DNA of 64,000 bases, taken from NCBI RefSeq assembly GCF_000426485.1, contig NZ_AUFL01000011.1, positions 124,001-188,000 on the forward strand. The letters run 5' to 3'. How positions within the stretch are numbered: position 1 is the stretch's first letter; each line of letters starts with the position of its first letter. The translations under genes and the position numbers were made by a program. The DNA comes from Indolivaga capnocytophagoides DSM 22835. GTDB taxonomy: Bacteria > Bacteroidota > Bacteroidia > Bacteroidales > Dysgonomonadaceae. The notes below the pieces were generated by a model. The model was not told where the DNA came from and searched no databases. It saw nothing but the letters and a program-made list of their open reading frames with translations. Below, piece after piece: positions 46,850 to 55,974 of this stretch.

Positions 46850-47249
46850 ATGTGCAAATTTCAGCAGTATAAATGAACATTTATCTATTTTCTTTTACTC
46901 TTTGGTTAGAGTCTCTACAAGATTATAGATGTTCTACTTTAAATATAAAGATTGAAGTAAGGTTGAAATAGGAGAGTGGATAAAGATTGAGATAGAAGCC
47001 ATAAAAAGCCATTTTCTTGACATGGCTGCATAACCTATTTTTTTTACATTTATATGTAAATTCATAATGATGAAAACAATTGAGTAGTTTAATTGTTTCA
47101 TCTATAAATGAATATGCTTTTTTCTAATATCATGCTTAGAAAACACCGATAGATCGTCTAATAGGGATAATTAACATATATAACACAATAGTACAAAACA
47201 AAAGGATAATCTTTCAATCCTTTAATATTAACAGACTAACAATTTTATT
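46850..47249. other. Upstream region of the fimbrillin genes
   Basis: No gene seen. Two short inverted repeats occur, TTTACAT/ATGTAAA near 47045 and AACAATT/AATTGTT near 47075-47097. I could not place a convincing Bacteroidota promoter. Confidence 0.35.
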
Positions 47250-48197
47250 ATGAACAAAATTTCATCAAGCTTAGCCGTGGTGATTCTCACTTTTGGCTTT
47301 TTCGGTTGCAATAGTGGCGATGATGGCCTCGATGTAAATGATTCAAACGAAATCAGATTAACTGCGGGTGTTAAATCCCTCTCTTTGAGAAGCTCTCTTG
47401 GGCCTTTAGACAAAGACTTTACTGTAGACTTCCCTATTGGAATTTATGCGTATAATGTTGCGTGGAAGGCAGGAGCAACAAATCTTATCAGCAATAAAAA
47501 TGCTACTGTTAAGGGAACTGCTTCACATGATGTGACTTTTGAAAATTCTACAGTTTATTATTATCCGACAGATGGTTCGATTGTTGAATTCAGAGCATTT
47601 GCCCCTCAAGGTACTGAATCGGCTGCGGCAACAGCAGGTACTGCCCCAAAAGTTAATATCGTAATCAATGGTCACGATGATGTGATGTTTGCTAAAGCCA
47701 CAGGGTTTAAGGCAGGTTCGGCTCCGGCCTCCAATCCGGTACTAAACTTCGACCACTTATTAACACAACTCCGATTTACACTAAAAACAGATCAGACCTA
47801 TACTAGTACTGTTGCTAAGGTGGTGTCGTTAAAGCTCAAACAGCAACCATCGATTGTGACTCTGGATGTCGAAGAAGGTGATATCACATTTGGTTCTACT
47901 AATCTGATAGATATGGAAGCAATAACAGCCAATAGCCAAACCGGAATAGGTAGTGTTGCGGTGGATACGCGGTCACCCCTGATGACTCGACCTGGAGCTT
48001 CTTATTCATTGGAAGTCGTAGTTCAACCAGATCCGGCTGATGCAGCTAAAACTGTGACTTATGATGCAACTATAACTGCAGATGGTTCGACAGGTGTTGC
48101 AAATATGATAACATTGACTTTCACTGCTAAAGGAATAACCGCTACCGCAACTGTTGCAGATTGGATAACAGGTGATGGCGGTTCTGTAATCTTGTAA
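47250..48197 (+). CDS. Fimbrillin-family lipoprotein
   Basis: 315 residues. Lipoprotein signal VVILTFGFFGC, then F-T-V-D-F-P-I-G-I-Y-A-Y and V-Y-Y-Y-P-T-D-G-S-I-V-E-F-R-A-F-A-P-Q-G, the pattern of fimbrillin-A/Mfa-type proteins of Bacteroidales. LNFDHLLTQLRFTLKT is another hallmark. It is either a pilin subunit or a minor surface protein. A second gene of the same type follows 115 bases later; the gap holds a hairpin. Confidence 0.8.
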   Translation: MNKISSSLAVVILTFGFFGCNSGDDGLDVNDSNEIRLTAGVKSLSLRSSLGPLDKDFTVDFPIGIYAYNVAWKAGATNLISNKNATVKGTASHDVTFENSTVYYYPTDGSIVEFRAFAPQGTESAAATAGTAPKVNIVINGHDDVMFAKATGFKAGSAPASNPVLNFDHLLTQLRFTLKTDQTYTSTVAKVVSLKLKQQPSIVTLDVEEGDITFGSTNLIDMEAITANSQTGIGSVAVDTRSPLMTRPGASYSLEVVVQPDPADAAKTVTYDATITADGSTGVANMITLTFTAKGITATATVADWITGDGGSVIL

Positions 48198-48220
48198 ATG
48201 TATTTTTAATAATAGGAATG

Positions 48221-48275
48221 AATGTCGATTGTTACTGATCGAAGTATTTTACGATTTTGTGAGGCAATCGACATT
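48221..48275. terminator. Long-loop hairpin between the two fimbrillin genes
   Basis: AATGTCGATTG and CAATCGACATT form a perfect 11-bp stem with a 33-base loop, and a T-rich stretch follows. It likely limits transcription into the second gene. Confidence 0.55.
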
Positions 48276-48312
48276 TCTATTGTTTTATGTATAAAAGACT
48301 CTTTTGGATGGT

Positions 48313-49308
48313 ATGAGAAACACTTTACTTACGATCGTGATCTCTTTATTCTTTATAACTTTTATTAGTAGTTGTGCATCAGACGACTACGACTTCGATT
48401 TTCAGAGAACTCCTGTTGATTTCACCGCTGGAGTTACCCAAACTAAGGGAGAATCGATCGTTGTTCTAAAAAACAGCGATGCACGTGAAAGTTCGACTCT
48501 GAAACTAATTCAAGGGAGCGTTGAGCCAATGGTTCCATTATTCAAAACACGAACGGCGTGGGATTCGGGAAATAATCAGGTTCGGTGGCTCGGTGATGAT
48601 CAGTTTGGAGTGTATATGCGCTATCAAAAAGAAAATATGTCATTTCTTAATAAAAGCAATGTCCCATACAAAGTTCTTGCTGGTGATCAGCCTTCGTCGT
48701 CAATAATAGCAATTGCTGATGGTTTATTCTTTAGCGGTAGATCTAATAATGCCCGATTTTATGCTTATTATCCCTATTCGGTATCGAATGGAGCTTCATT
48801 GCAAATTCCTTATACACTACCGATAGACCAGACTTCTGCTAAGGCTTTAGCTAATGCAGATGTTATGATTGCTTCAGGTATCATAGCTAATGGTGCTAAT
48901 CCTGAAGTAAAGTTGCTCTTTGAGCATAAAATGGTTTTACTCTCGTTCAAGATAAATTCGACTATTGCGGTTACTCGCAATGTGAAAAAGGTGTCGGTTA
49001 CCGGAACAAGTGTAACCAATCAGGGTACACTCAATCTGGAGACAAATGTAACTGTCCCTAATGTAAATTCCACTTTTACCCCGTTTGTAACAGTGAATAA
49101 GTCGATTTCTTTGATAACTCCTATTTACGTAGATATATTGATTAATCCGTGTACATTTACAGCTAATTCAAATAGCGCAAAATTTAAAGTAACAGTCGAA
49201 ATGGATGCTTTGCTGGGAGGTACACACTCTACTTCTCTTGAAACAACAGCTACCTTTGTTGGAGGATATAGATATAACTATAATTTGCAAGTGCTTCTAT
49301 CTCTCTGA
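48313..49308 (+). CDS. Fimbrillin-like lipoprotein
   Basis: 331 residues from ATG 48313; the TTG at 48304 is not needed. Lipoprotein signal ISLFFITFISSC. S-N-N-A-R-F-Y-A-Y-Y-P-Y and F-E-H-K-M-V-L-L-S-F-K-I match the fimbrillin repeat pattern. It is probably the partner of the preceding gene. No usher or chaperone genes are near, so assembly proteins lie elsewhere. Confidence 0.75.
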   Translation: MRNTLLTIVISLFFITFISSCASDDYDFDFQRTPVDFTAGVTQTKGESIVVLKNSDARESSTLKLIQGSVEPMVPLFKTRTAWDSGNNQVRWLGDDQFGVYMRYQKENMSFLNKSNVPYKVLAGDQPSSSIIAIADGLFFSGRSNNARFYAYYPYSVSNGASLQIPYTLPIDQTSAKALANADVMIASGIIANGANPEVKLLFEHKMVLLSFKINSTIAVTRNVKKVSVTGTSVTNQGTLNLETNVTVPNVNSTFTPFVTVNKSISLITPIYVDILINPCTFTANSNSAKFKVTVEMDALLGGTHSTSLETTATFVGGYRYNYNLQVLLSL

Positions 49309-49397
49309 TCTCTTATTTGTCTAATTTTGAACACAGATTAGTCTTAATTAAAGTAATACAAACTAGTCGTATTTTACTATTTATAATTAAGTTGTTT

Positions 49398-50846
49398 TTA
49401 TTTCCATCCGCCCCCTAAACTTTTGTATATATTGACTACTGTACTTAGTTGATTCTCTTTAGCTTGAATCAAATCTATTTTGGCATCCAGTGCATCGCGT
49501 TGTACCATCAATACATTCAGATAATCGGCACGTGAGTTTCTGAAAAGTTGAGACGAAATATCAATCGACCGATCTAATATTTGGCTTTCCTGCATTTTCA
49601 GCTTATAGTATTCATCGGTATTATTTATTTTAGATAGCTGATTGCTGACATCGATGTAAGCCTGTAAAATAGTCTTTTCGTATTGATAAAGAGCTTCAAT
49701 TTGTTTAGCATCTGCCTCTTTGAATTTTGAGACAATAGCACTTCTGTTTATAAGTGGACCTGCCAGTCCGGCTGTTACATTATAAGCAACCGATTTCGGA
49801 ATCTCCACCAGATAAGAAGGCTTGAAAGCATCTAGCCCAAGTGCCGCCGATATATTGAGCGATGGGTAAAACTCTTTGCGTGCAACTTCTACATCCAATT
49901 TTGCGGCTTGAAGTTCAAATTCAGCTTGTTTTATATCCGGTCTGTTTTGAAGCAGCTGTGATGGAATTCCTGTATAAATCGTATTTGGTACGATAGACAT
50001 GAAAGAAGCCTTATCCCGTTTTATAGGCTGGGGATAACGGCCAAGCAGAGTATTTATTTCGTTTTCATTTTCTACAATACTTTGGCGGATTGTAAACTCC
50101 GAAGCTTTTGCTTTTGCCAGTTCTGCTTCAAATTGCTTTACTGCAAGTTCGGTAGCCGCGGCGGCTTCTTTTTGTATTTTTGATACTTCAAGTGCTTTTT
50201 CCTGCAATCGAATATATTCAGCTATGATATCAAGCTGATTATCGAGTGAGAGTAATTCGTAATACTTCGTTGCTATCTCAGCTATAAGGCTTGAGAGAAC
50301 AAAATTTTTGCCCTCTACTGTTGATAAATAACGCATTACAGCAGACTTCTTCTCGGTTCTGAGCTTATTCCATATATCCACTTCCCAATCTAACGTAAAC
50401 CCACCCTGAAAATCAGCTAACGGATCGGGCATTTCTTTGCCGGGTTTTATTTCTGTTGTAGCATCACCTGCGCCTTCACTCGTATAGCGTCCGGCTTTAC
50501 TTAGGCCGGCTCCAATATTATAGCCGACTGTAGGAGCCATGTTTCCCCGTTTAGCAGCAACTTCACTTTTTGCAATTTCGACTTCCTGAAGTGTAATCAG
50601 CAGGTCTTTATTGTTGTGAAGTCCTTCTTCGATCAGGCTTACAAGTGCCTGATCGGTAAAAAACTCTCTCCAAGGGGTTATCGCCTCATTGTTGGTGCTG
50701 TCTATTGCTAAATTTTCGCCAAAATTTTGAGGGACTGTTGTTTCTATGTCTCCACTAACTACGGTAGCTAGCGGAGCCTTACATGCCGAAATACTAAAAG
50801 ATAGGGCTATAAGGATAAAATACTTATTATTTCTTATTCTTTTCAT
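49398..50846 (-). CDS. Outer-membrane efflux protein, TolC/NodT family
   Basis: 482 residues from ATG 50846. Lipoprotein signal FILIALSFSISAC, then two OEP repeats, with Q-N-R-P-D-I-K-Q-A-E-F-E-L near 310. P-L-A-D-F-Q-G-G-F-T-L-D-W-E-V-D-I-W is typical. Its start overlaps the stop of the RND pump gene by 20 bases. It forms the outer-membrane exit duct of the tripartite pump. Confidence 0.92.
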   Translation of the reverse strand: MKRIRNNKYFILIALSFSISACKAPLATVVSGDIETTVPQNFGENLAIDSTNNEAITPWREFFTDQALVSLIEEGLHNNKDLLITLQEVEIAKSEVAAKRGNMAPTVGYNIGAGLSKAGRYTSEGAGDATTEIKPGKEMPDPLADFQGGFTLDWEVDIWNKLRTEKKSAVMRYLSTVEGKNFVLSSLIAEIATKYYELLSLDNQLDIIAEYIRLQEKALEVSKIQKEAAAATELAVKQFEAELAKAKASEFTIRQSIVENENEINTLLGRYPQPIKRDKASFMSIVPNTIYTGIPSQLLQNRPDIKQAEFELQAAKLDVEVARKEFYPSLNISAALGLDAFKPSYLVEIPKSVAYNVTAGLAGPLINRSAIVSKFKEADAKQIEALYQYEKTILQAYIDVSNQLSKINNTDEYYKLKMQESQILDRSIDISSQLFRNSRADYLNVLMVQRDALDAKIDLIQAKENQLSTVVNIYKSLGGGWK

Positions 50847-53800
50847 TGGGTTTCGACGGTTTAATATATTCGGCATCTTCGGTAAAAGGTATATCTCTTT
50901 CCCATCTTGCCATTTTCAGTTTTTCCTGTATAAGACCCGTAATATAATAAAGTCCGGGTATGAGAATCAATCCGAATATTGTTCCTATCAACATTCCCCC
51001 TGCAGCGGCTGTTCCCAATGTACGGTTGCCGACAGCACCGGGTCCTGAAGCAAAAATAAGAGGAATGAGTCCGGCTATAAAAGCAAAAGAAGTCATAAGT
51101 ATAGGGCGGAACCGAAGAAAAGCACCTTCTATGGCAGCCTCTTTAACAGATACTCCCTCCTGCGTTTTTTTATGAGCAGCATATTCTACAATAAGCACAG
51201 CATTTTTACCAAGCAATCCGATAAGCATCAGCATGGCAATCTGAGCATAAATATTATTCTCCAGTCCGACAAGCTTGAGGAACAGCATTGACCCAAAGAT
51301 ACCTGCAGGCAGACATAGAATAATAGGCAGAGGAAGAATAAAGCTTTCATACTGAGCCGATAATACGAGATAAACGAATCCAAGGCAGATAAGAAATATG
51401 AAGATTGTTTCATTTCCCTTTGATGACTCATCTTTCGATAATCCTTCCCAATCGATACCATATCCTTTTGGCAGGCTCTTTTGGGCTACTTCCTGTACCG
51501 CTTTAATAGCTTGGCTACTGCTATATCCGGTGGCGGGATTACCTTCAACTTCGGCTGAGTTGTACATGTTATGGCGGGTCATTTCAGATAAGCCATACAC
51601 TTTCTCCAGCTTCATAAAATCCGAATAGGGAACCATTTCTCCATTATCGTTCTTTACTGTAAGCTTTAGTACATCTTCAGGCAGAGCCCTGTATTTCGGG
51701 TCGGATTGAACAATAACCTGATAAGGTCTTCCGAACTTAATAAAACTTGTTTCGTAGTCGGAGCCTATCATTGTAGAGAGATTACTCATTGCATTGTCTA
51801 GGGTGACCCCTTTTTGAGCTGCCATTTCTTTATCCACGTTGAGCATATATTGAGGAAAACTAGCAGAATAGAATGAGAATACCGATTTTAGCTCTGGTCT
51901 TTTATTCAGCTCGCCTACAAAATCTTTAGCGACTTTTTCCATAGCATGAAAATCACCTGTATTATCTTTGTCTAACAACCTCAGTTCAAATCCACTCGCT
52001 GTACCATAACCGGGTATAGAAGGCGGTTGAAAAAATTCGATGTCGGCACCGACAATATTTTTGCTTTTTTCCTCCAGTTCTTCAATGATCTGTGAAGCAC
52101 TTTTCGACCTGTTTTTCCACTCTTTCAAGTTGATAAGGCAGGATCCTGAGTTCGAGCCTGTACCCTCATTTAGAATTTCGTACCCGGCGAGAGATGACAC
52201 CGATTCTACACCATCTACTTTTTCGCAAATATCCTGTAACTGGCGTGCCACTTGGTTGGTTCGTTCAAGTGTAGATCCCGGAGGTGTTACAATTTCGGCA
52301 TAAATCATACCCTGGTCTTCCTGTGGTATAAAACCGGAAGGCAGCATATTGTTAAGAAAGTATGCACACCCGCAGAACAGAAGAAGTAATGGAAAGGTTA
52401 TGGCTTTTCGAGCAACGGTTCTTTTGAGTACAGATTTGTATTTTTCGGAACCGTTTTTAAATGAATGATCAAATTTATTCAAAAACCTTGTGATCACATT
52501 TTGCTTTCTCTTTTCGTCATGCTTATTACTAAGTATAAGTGCACAAAGTGCCGGGGTAAGAGTCAGTGCGCATAGTCCCGAAATAGTAATAGATGAAGCC
52601 ATTACAATCGAAAACTGTCTGTAAAAGACTCCCACAGGCCCTGGCATAAAGGCAATAGGTATAAATACGGATGCCATGACCAGCGTGATAGCTATAATTG
52701 CACCGCCTATCTCGGTGATGGCCGCCTCTGTAGCTTTGAGCGGAGTCAGGTGTTCGGTTTCCATTTTGGAATGTACAGCCTCTATCACCACAATGGCATC
52801 GTCTACAACCACGCCGATAGCCATAACCAGAGCAAACAACGAAATCATATTGAGCGTAATACCGAATAACCACATCACGGCGAAGCTACCTATCAGAGAC
52901 ACCGGTACTGCAATCGTCGGAATCAGAGTCGATTTCCAATCTCCGAGAAATAGAAAAACAACGATAGCAACAAGTATAAATGCCTCGAAAAGAGTATGGA
53001 TCACTTTTTCCATTGATGCATCGAGAAAACGAGAAACATCGTAACTGATTTCGTAATGCATTCCTTTCGGAAAATTAGTTTTCTGTAATTCAGCCATTAA
53101 TGATTTTACATCTTTTATCACCTGACTTGCATTAGAACCATATGATTGCTTAATAGTGATTGCTGCCGATGGTTTTTTATTGAGGTTAGAATATATGTCA
53201 TAAACCATGCTGCCGAAATTTATGTCAGCAACATCTTTGAGTTTGACAAATCCACCATCCGGCTTTTTCTTCAATATCACATCTCCATATTCTTGTTCGG
53301 TAGAATAACGCCCGGGGTATTTTAGCACGTATTCAAATGACTGCGAACGCTTACCCGAGCTTTCGCCGACCCTGCCGGGTGACACTTCTATACTTTGGCT
53401 GCTCAAAGCATCCATTACCTCCTGTGAGGATATGTTATATGTAGTCAAACGATCGGGTTTTAACCAAATACGCATAGCGTAGGTTCGAGTGCCGAGTATG
53501 TCGACAAAACCTACACCGTTGATACGTCTCAACTCGTCTAGAATATTTATGTCGGCATAGTTGAACAAGAACTTCTGATCAGCGGCAGGATCATCACTGT
53601 ACAGATTGACATACATGAGCATGTTTGGCTCCTCGCGTGTTATTTTTACTCCTTCCCTGATTACTTCGGGTGGTAATTTATTTACAGCCGATGATATACG
53701 GTTCTGTACATTGACTGCTGCTTCGTTAGGATCAGTCCCCAAGTTAAAAACCAGTTGAATAGATGCTTCGCCATCATTACCGGCATCAGATGTAATATAT

Positions 53801-54027
53801 TTTATTCCGGGTACTCCGTTCAGAACTCGTTCAATGGGTATGATAACTGCTTTTACTAGCAACTCGTTATTAGCTCCCGGGTATTCTGCTGTCACATTTA
53901 CTTTTGGGGGGGAGATAGCAGGGAACTGTGTTACCGGAAGGTTTACGAGAGAAATGATACCAAAAAATACGATAACAAGCGAAATTACAATTGACAGAAC
54001 CGGTCTGCGGATAAATTTCTTAAACAT
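50827..54027 (-). CDS. RND-family multidrug efflux pump (AcrB type)
   Basis: 1066 residues, the usual size. The proton-relay pair D-D appears in G-V-V-V-D-D-A-I-V-V-I-E-A. The family signature F-I-P-Q-E-D-Q-G-M near 570 and G-L-L-G-K-N-A-V-L-I-V-E-Y near 965 are present. Inner-membrane drug/proton antiporter. Its gene order with adaptor and outer-membrane partner is complete. Substrates cannot be read from sequence. Confidence 0.95.
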   Translation of the reverse strand: MFKKFIRRPVLSIVISLVIVFFGIISLVNLPVTQFPAISPPKVNVTAEYPGANNELLVKAVIIPIERVLNGVPGIKYITSDAGNDGEASIQLVFNLGTDPNEAAVNVQNRISSAVNKLPPEVIREGVKITREEPNMLMYVNLYSDDPAADQKFLFNYADINILDELRRINGVGFVDILGTRTYAMRIWLKPDRLTTYNISSQEVMDALSSQSIEVSPGRVGESSGKRSQSFEYVLKYPGRYSTEQEYGDVILKKKPDGGFVKLKDVADINFGSMVYDIYSNLNKKPSAAITIKQSYGSNASQVIKDVKSLMAELQKTNFPKGMHYEISYDVSRFLDASMEKVIHTLFEAFILVAIVVFLFLGDWKSTLIPTIAVPVSLIGSFAVMWLFGITLNMISLFALVMAIGVVVDDAIVVIEAVHSKMETEHLTPLKATEAAITEIGGAIIAITLVMASVFIPIAFMPGPVGVFYRQFSIVMASSITISGLCALTLTPALCALILSNKHDEKRKQNVITRFLNKFDHSFKNGSEKYKSVLKRTVARKAITFPLLLLFCGCAYFLNNMLPSGFIPQEDQGMIYAEIVTPPGSTLERTNQVARQLQDICEKVDGVESVSSLAGYEILNEGTGSNSGSCLINLKEWKNRSKSASQIIEELEEKSKNIVGADIEFFQPPSIPGYGTASGFELRLLDKDNTGDFHAMEKVAKDFVGELNKRPELKSVFSFYSASFPQYMLNVDKEMAAQKGVTLDNAMSNLSTMIGSDYETSFIKFGRPYQVIVQSDPKYRALPEDVLKLTVKNDNGEMVPYSDFMKLEKVYGLSEMTRHNMYNSAEVEGNPATGYSSSQAIKAVQEVAQKSLPKGYGIDWEGLSKDESSKGNETIFIFLICLGFVYLVLSAQYESFILPLPIILCLPAGIFGSMLFLKLVGLENNIYAQIAMLMLIGLLGKNAVLIVEYAAHKKTQEGVSVKEAAIEGAFLRFRPILMTSFAFIAGLIPLIFASGPGAVGNRTLGTAAAGGMLIGTIFGLILIPGLYYITGLIQEKLKMARWERDIPFTEDAEYIKPSKPNEKNKK

Positions 54028-54054
54028 AACAATTCTCTATTTAGAGGTAAATTA

Positions 54055-55140
54055 TCAATCTGCATTAAGTTTCAACGACTTCAACGCTTGTTCTGCTGTT
54101 ACTAGTGTTGTTTTTACGGTGTCGCCATCTTTGACCTTTTGAAGGCCTTCGAGCAGAAATTTATCTTTTTCAGACAATCCGGATCCGATAATATAAATAT
54201 CGGGAAGTTCGTAGGCTATAGTTATCTGTTTAGATCTTACTACTCCATTATTATCTATTATAAAGATATATTTCTGACCTTGTAATTCGAATGTCGCTTT
54301 TTGAGGAATAATCAGGGCATTTTTCAGAGGAATATCCATTTGTACTTTTCCCGACTGTCCATTTCGCAATAACTGGTCGGGATTTGGAAATAAAGCCCGA
54401 AAGGCTATATTCCCCGTTTCACTGTCGAACTCCCCTTCAATGTTCTGAATAATACCTTTTTGAGGGAAGATGTCTCCATTTGCCAATACCAAACCTGCTT
54501 TGTTGTTATTCTTCTCATACGCCTGCTTTTGGTAGTTAAGATACTCTGTCTCCGAAAGGTTAAAATAAGCATAAATACCAGTATTATCTGACAGGCTGGT
54601 AAGTAAGTCTCCTTCGTTGACAAGGCTCCCTGTTTTTAGCGGAATACGGTTAATAATACCGGCAAAAGGTGCTTTGATGGTCGTGAATGAAAGATGTGTC
54701 TGTGCCGATTTAAGTGCGGCTTTAGCGGCATCGAGCTTGGCTTTAGACATAGCTTTTTCGTTTTGTGATACAACATCATTTTGTGCCAGTGTAGTCGAAT
54801 TGCGGTAGTCGATTTCTGCTTGCTCTACTTCGGCCTGAGCTTTCATTACATCTGCCTGATAAAGTTGTGGCATAATAGTAAAAAGGACTTGTCCGGCGTG
54901 CACGTATTGTCCCTCATCGACAGATATTTTTTGAAGGAAGCCCTTTTCCTGTGCACGCACTTCAATGTTTTTTACAGATTGTATTTTTGCGACATATTCA
55001 TTTGTTACCAGTGTGTCTTTTTGGAGAGGAAAAGTAGCCGGATATACAGCAAGCTCTGCTTTTTCTTCCTTTTTTCCCTGACAGGCAATCATCACGAATA
55101 ATATGCTCAAACTAAGAGTGGATATTATTACTCTTTTCAT
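54055..55140 (-). CDS. Membrane fusion protein (AcrA/HlyD type)
   Basis: 361 residues. Lipoprotein signal LSILFVMIAC, then the lipoyl half-motifs V-R-A-Q-E-K-G-F-L and G-Q-V-L-F-T-I, hairpin helices (about 90-140) and a beta-barrel segment with I-K-A-P-F-A-G-I-I. It links the RND pump to the outer-membrane duct. First gene of the three-gene operon, 27 bases ahead of the pump. Confidence 0.93.
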   Translation of the reverse strand: MKRVIISTLSLSILFVMIACQGKKEEKAELAVYPATFPLQKDTLVTNEYVAKIQSVKNIEVRAQEKGFLQKISVDEGQYVHAGQVLFTIMPQLYQADVMKAQAEVEQAEIDYRNSTTLAQNDVVSQNEKAMSKAKLDAAKAALKSAQTHLSFTTIKAPFAGIINRIPLKTGSLVNEGDLLTSLSDNTGIYAYFNLSETEYLNYQKQAYEKNNNKAGLVLANGDIFPQKGIIQNIEGEFDSETGNIAFRALFPNPDQLLRNGQSGKVQMDIPLKNALIIPQKATFELQGQKYIFIIDNNGVVRSKQITIAYELPDIYIIGSGLSEKDKFLLEGLQKVKDGDTVKTTLVTAEQALKSLKLNAD

Positions 55141-55786
55141 AAAGCAACTTTTATTTAGAAACTATAATGGAGGATATTAATTCTTAAGATTTTGCGTAAA
55201 AAACGAAAATCTGATATGAGTACTAATAAGATACACTCTAATTATGTCGACACGTCATTCGTTCGTTTTGTATATACTTGGGAGAATGTATATTTACTTA
55301 CCTTTTGGGAAGGGTGGTTTGACGATTCTTGGTAGATACTTCTAAGCAATATTTGAGATTGGAATCCGATTGACCCAAAGCTAGTCTGTAGTGTTGTTAA
55401 CACTTTAGGCGATACCTGAAAGGTATAGTTTAGCGAATGTTTTATCTTATTTATTTTACCGCTATTAAACATCGGATGCCTGAATTTCTAAAACAATAAT
55501 CTTTTTACCTTAATCATTCTGTGGCAAAGATAATATTTAGTTTTTCAGAGAATAGACTGTTATAATTAATTTAATTTATTTACAATATTTTTCCGTAAAA
55601 AAGGTCGATGTGTGTGTGCTTATTTTGTTGTTTAGATAGTTTAAATGTTGTTTTATAACTGTTTTCGTTATTTTGTGTCTTGGTTTTCTTTTATAATTTT
55701 TATTAAAATAATGGAGTAATAATAAAACTTGTAATGTCGGTGTTTTTTGAGCTTGTGGGTACAAATGTGGTTACAATTATTAAAAT
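55141..55786. other. Upstream region of the efflux operon
   Basis: No gene I trust. A 76-codon minus-strand frame (55472-55242) has no features. The AT-rich part 55550-55740 carries GTGGGTACAAATGTGGTTAC near 55756; such words often lie near integrated elements in Bacteroidota, next to a tRNA gene here. No integrase is near. Confidence 0.35.
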
Positions 55787-55829
55787 AAGAAAAGCTGAAT
55801 ATCGAATAATAAGATATTCAGCTTTTCTT
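55787..55829 (-). terminator. Terminator of tRNA-Phe
   Basis: AAGAAAAGCTGAATATC and GATATTCAGCTTTTCTT form a 17-bp perfect stem with a 9-base loop, followed on the minus strand by a T-rich run. It lies 6 bases beyond the tRNA 3' end. Confidence 0.85.
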
Positions 55830-55834
55830 AAAAG

Positions 55835-55907
55835 TGGTGCCACCAGGAATCGAACCGGGGACACAAGGATTTTCAGTCCTTTGCTCTACCAACTGAGCTA
55901 TGGCACC
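55835..55907 (-). tRNA. tRNA-Phe (anticodon GAA)
   Basis: The minus strand folds into a 7-bp acceptor stem (GGTGCCA/TGGCACC), a D-arm GCTC-AGTTGGTAGA-GAGC type, an anticodon stem-loop G-G-A-C-T-GAA-A-A-T-C-C and a T-arm with GGTTCGATTCC. Discriminator A; CCA is not encoded. 73 bases, all tRNA landmarks present. Confidence 0.95.
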
Positions 55908-55974
55908 ATTAACCGTTTTGCGTGTGCAAAGGTAGGACAATATTTTATATATACAATACCTTTGATGAAAAAAA

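Noticed and set aside
55242-55472. 76-codon minus-strand frame upstream of the efflux operon
   Set aside because: No family features, start or ribosome-binding site; left as non-coding.
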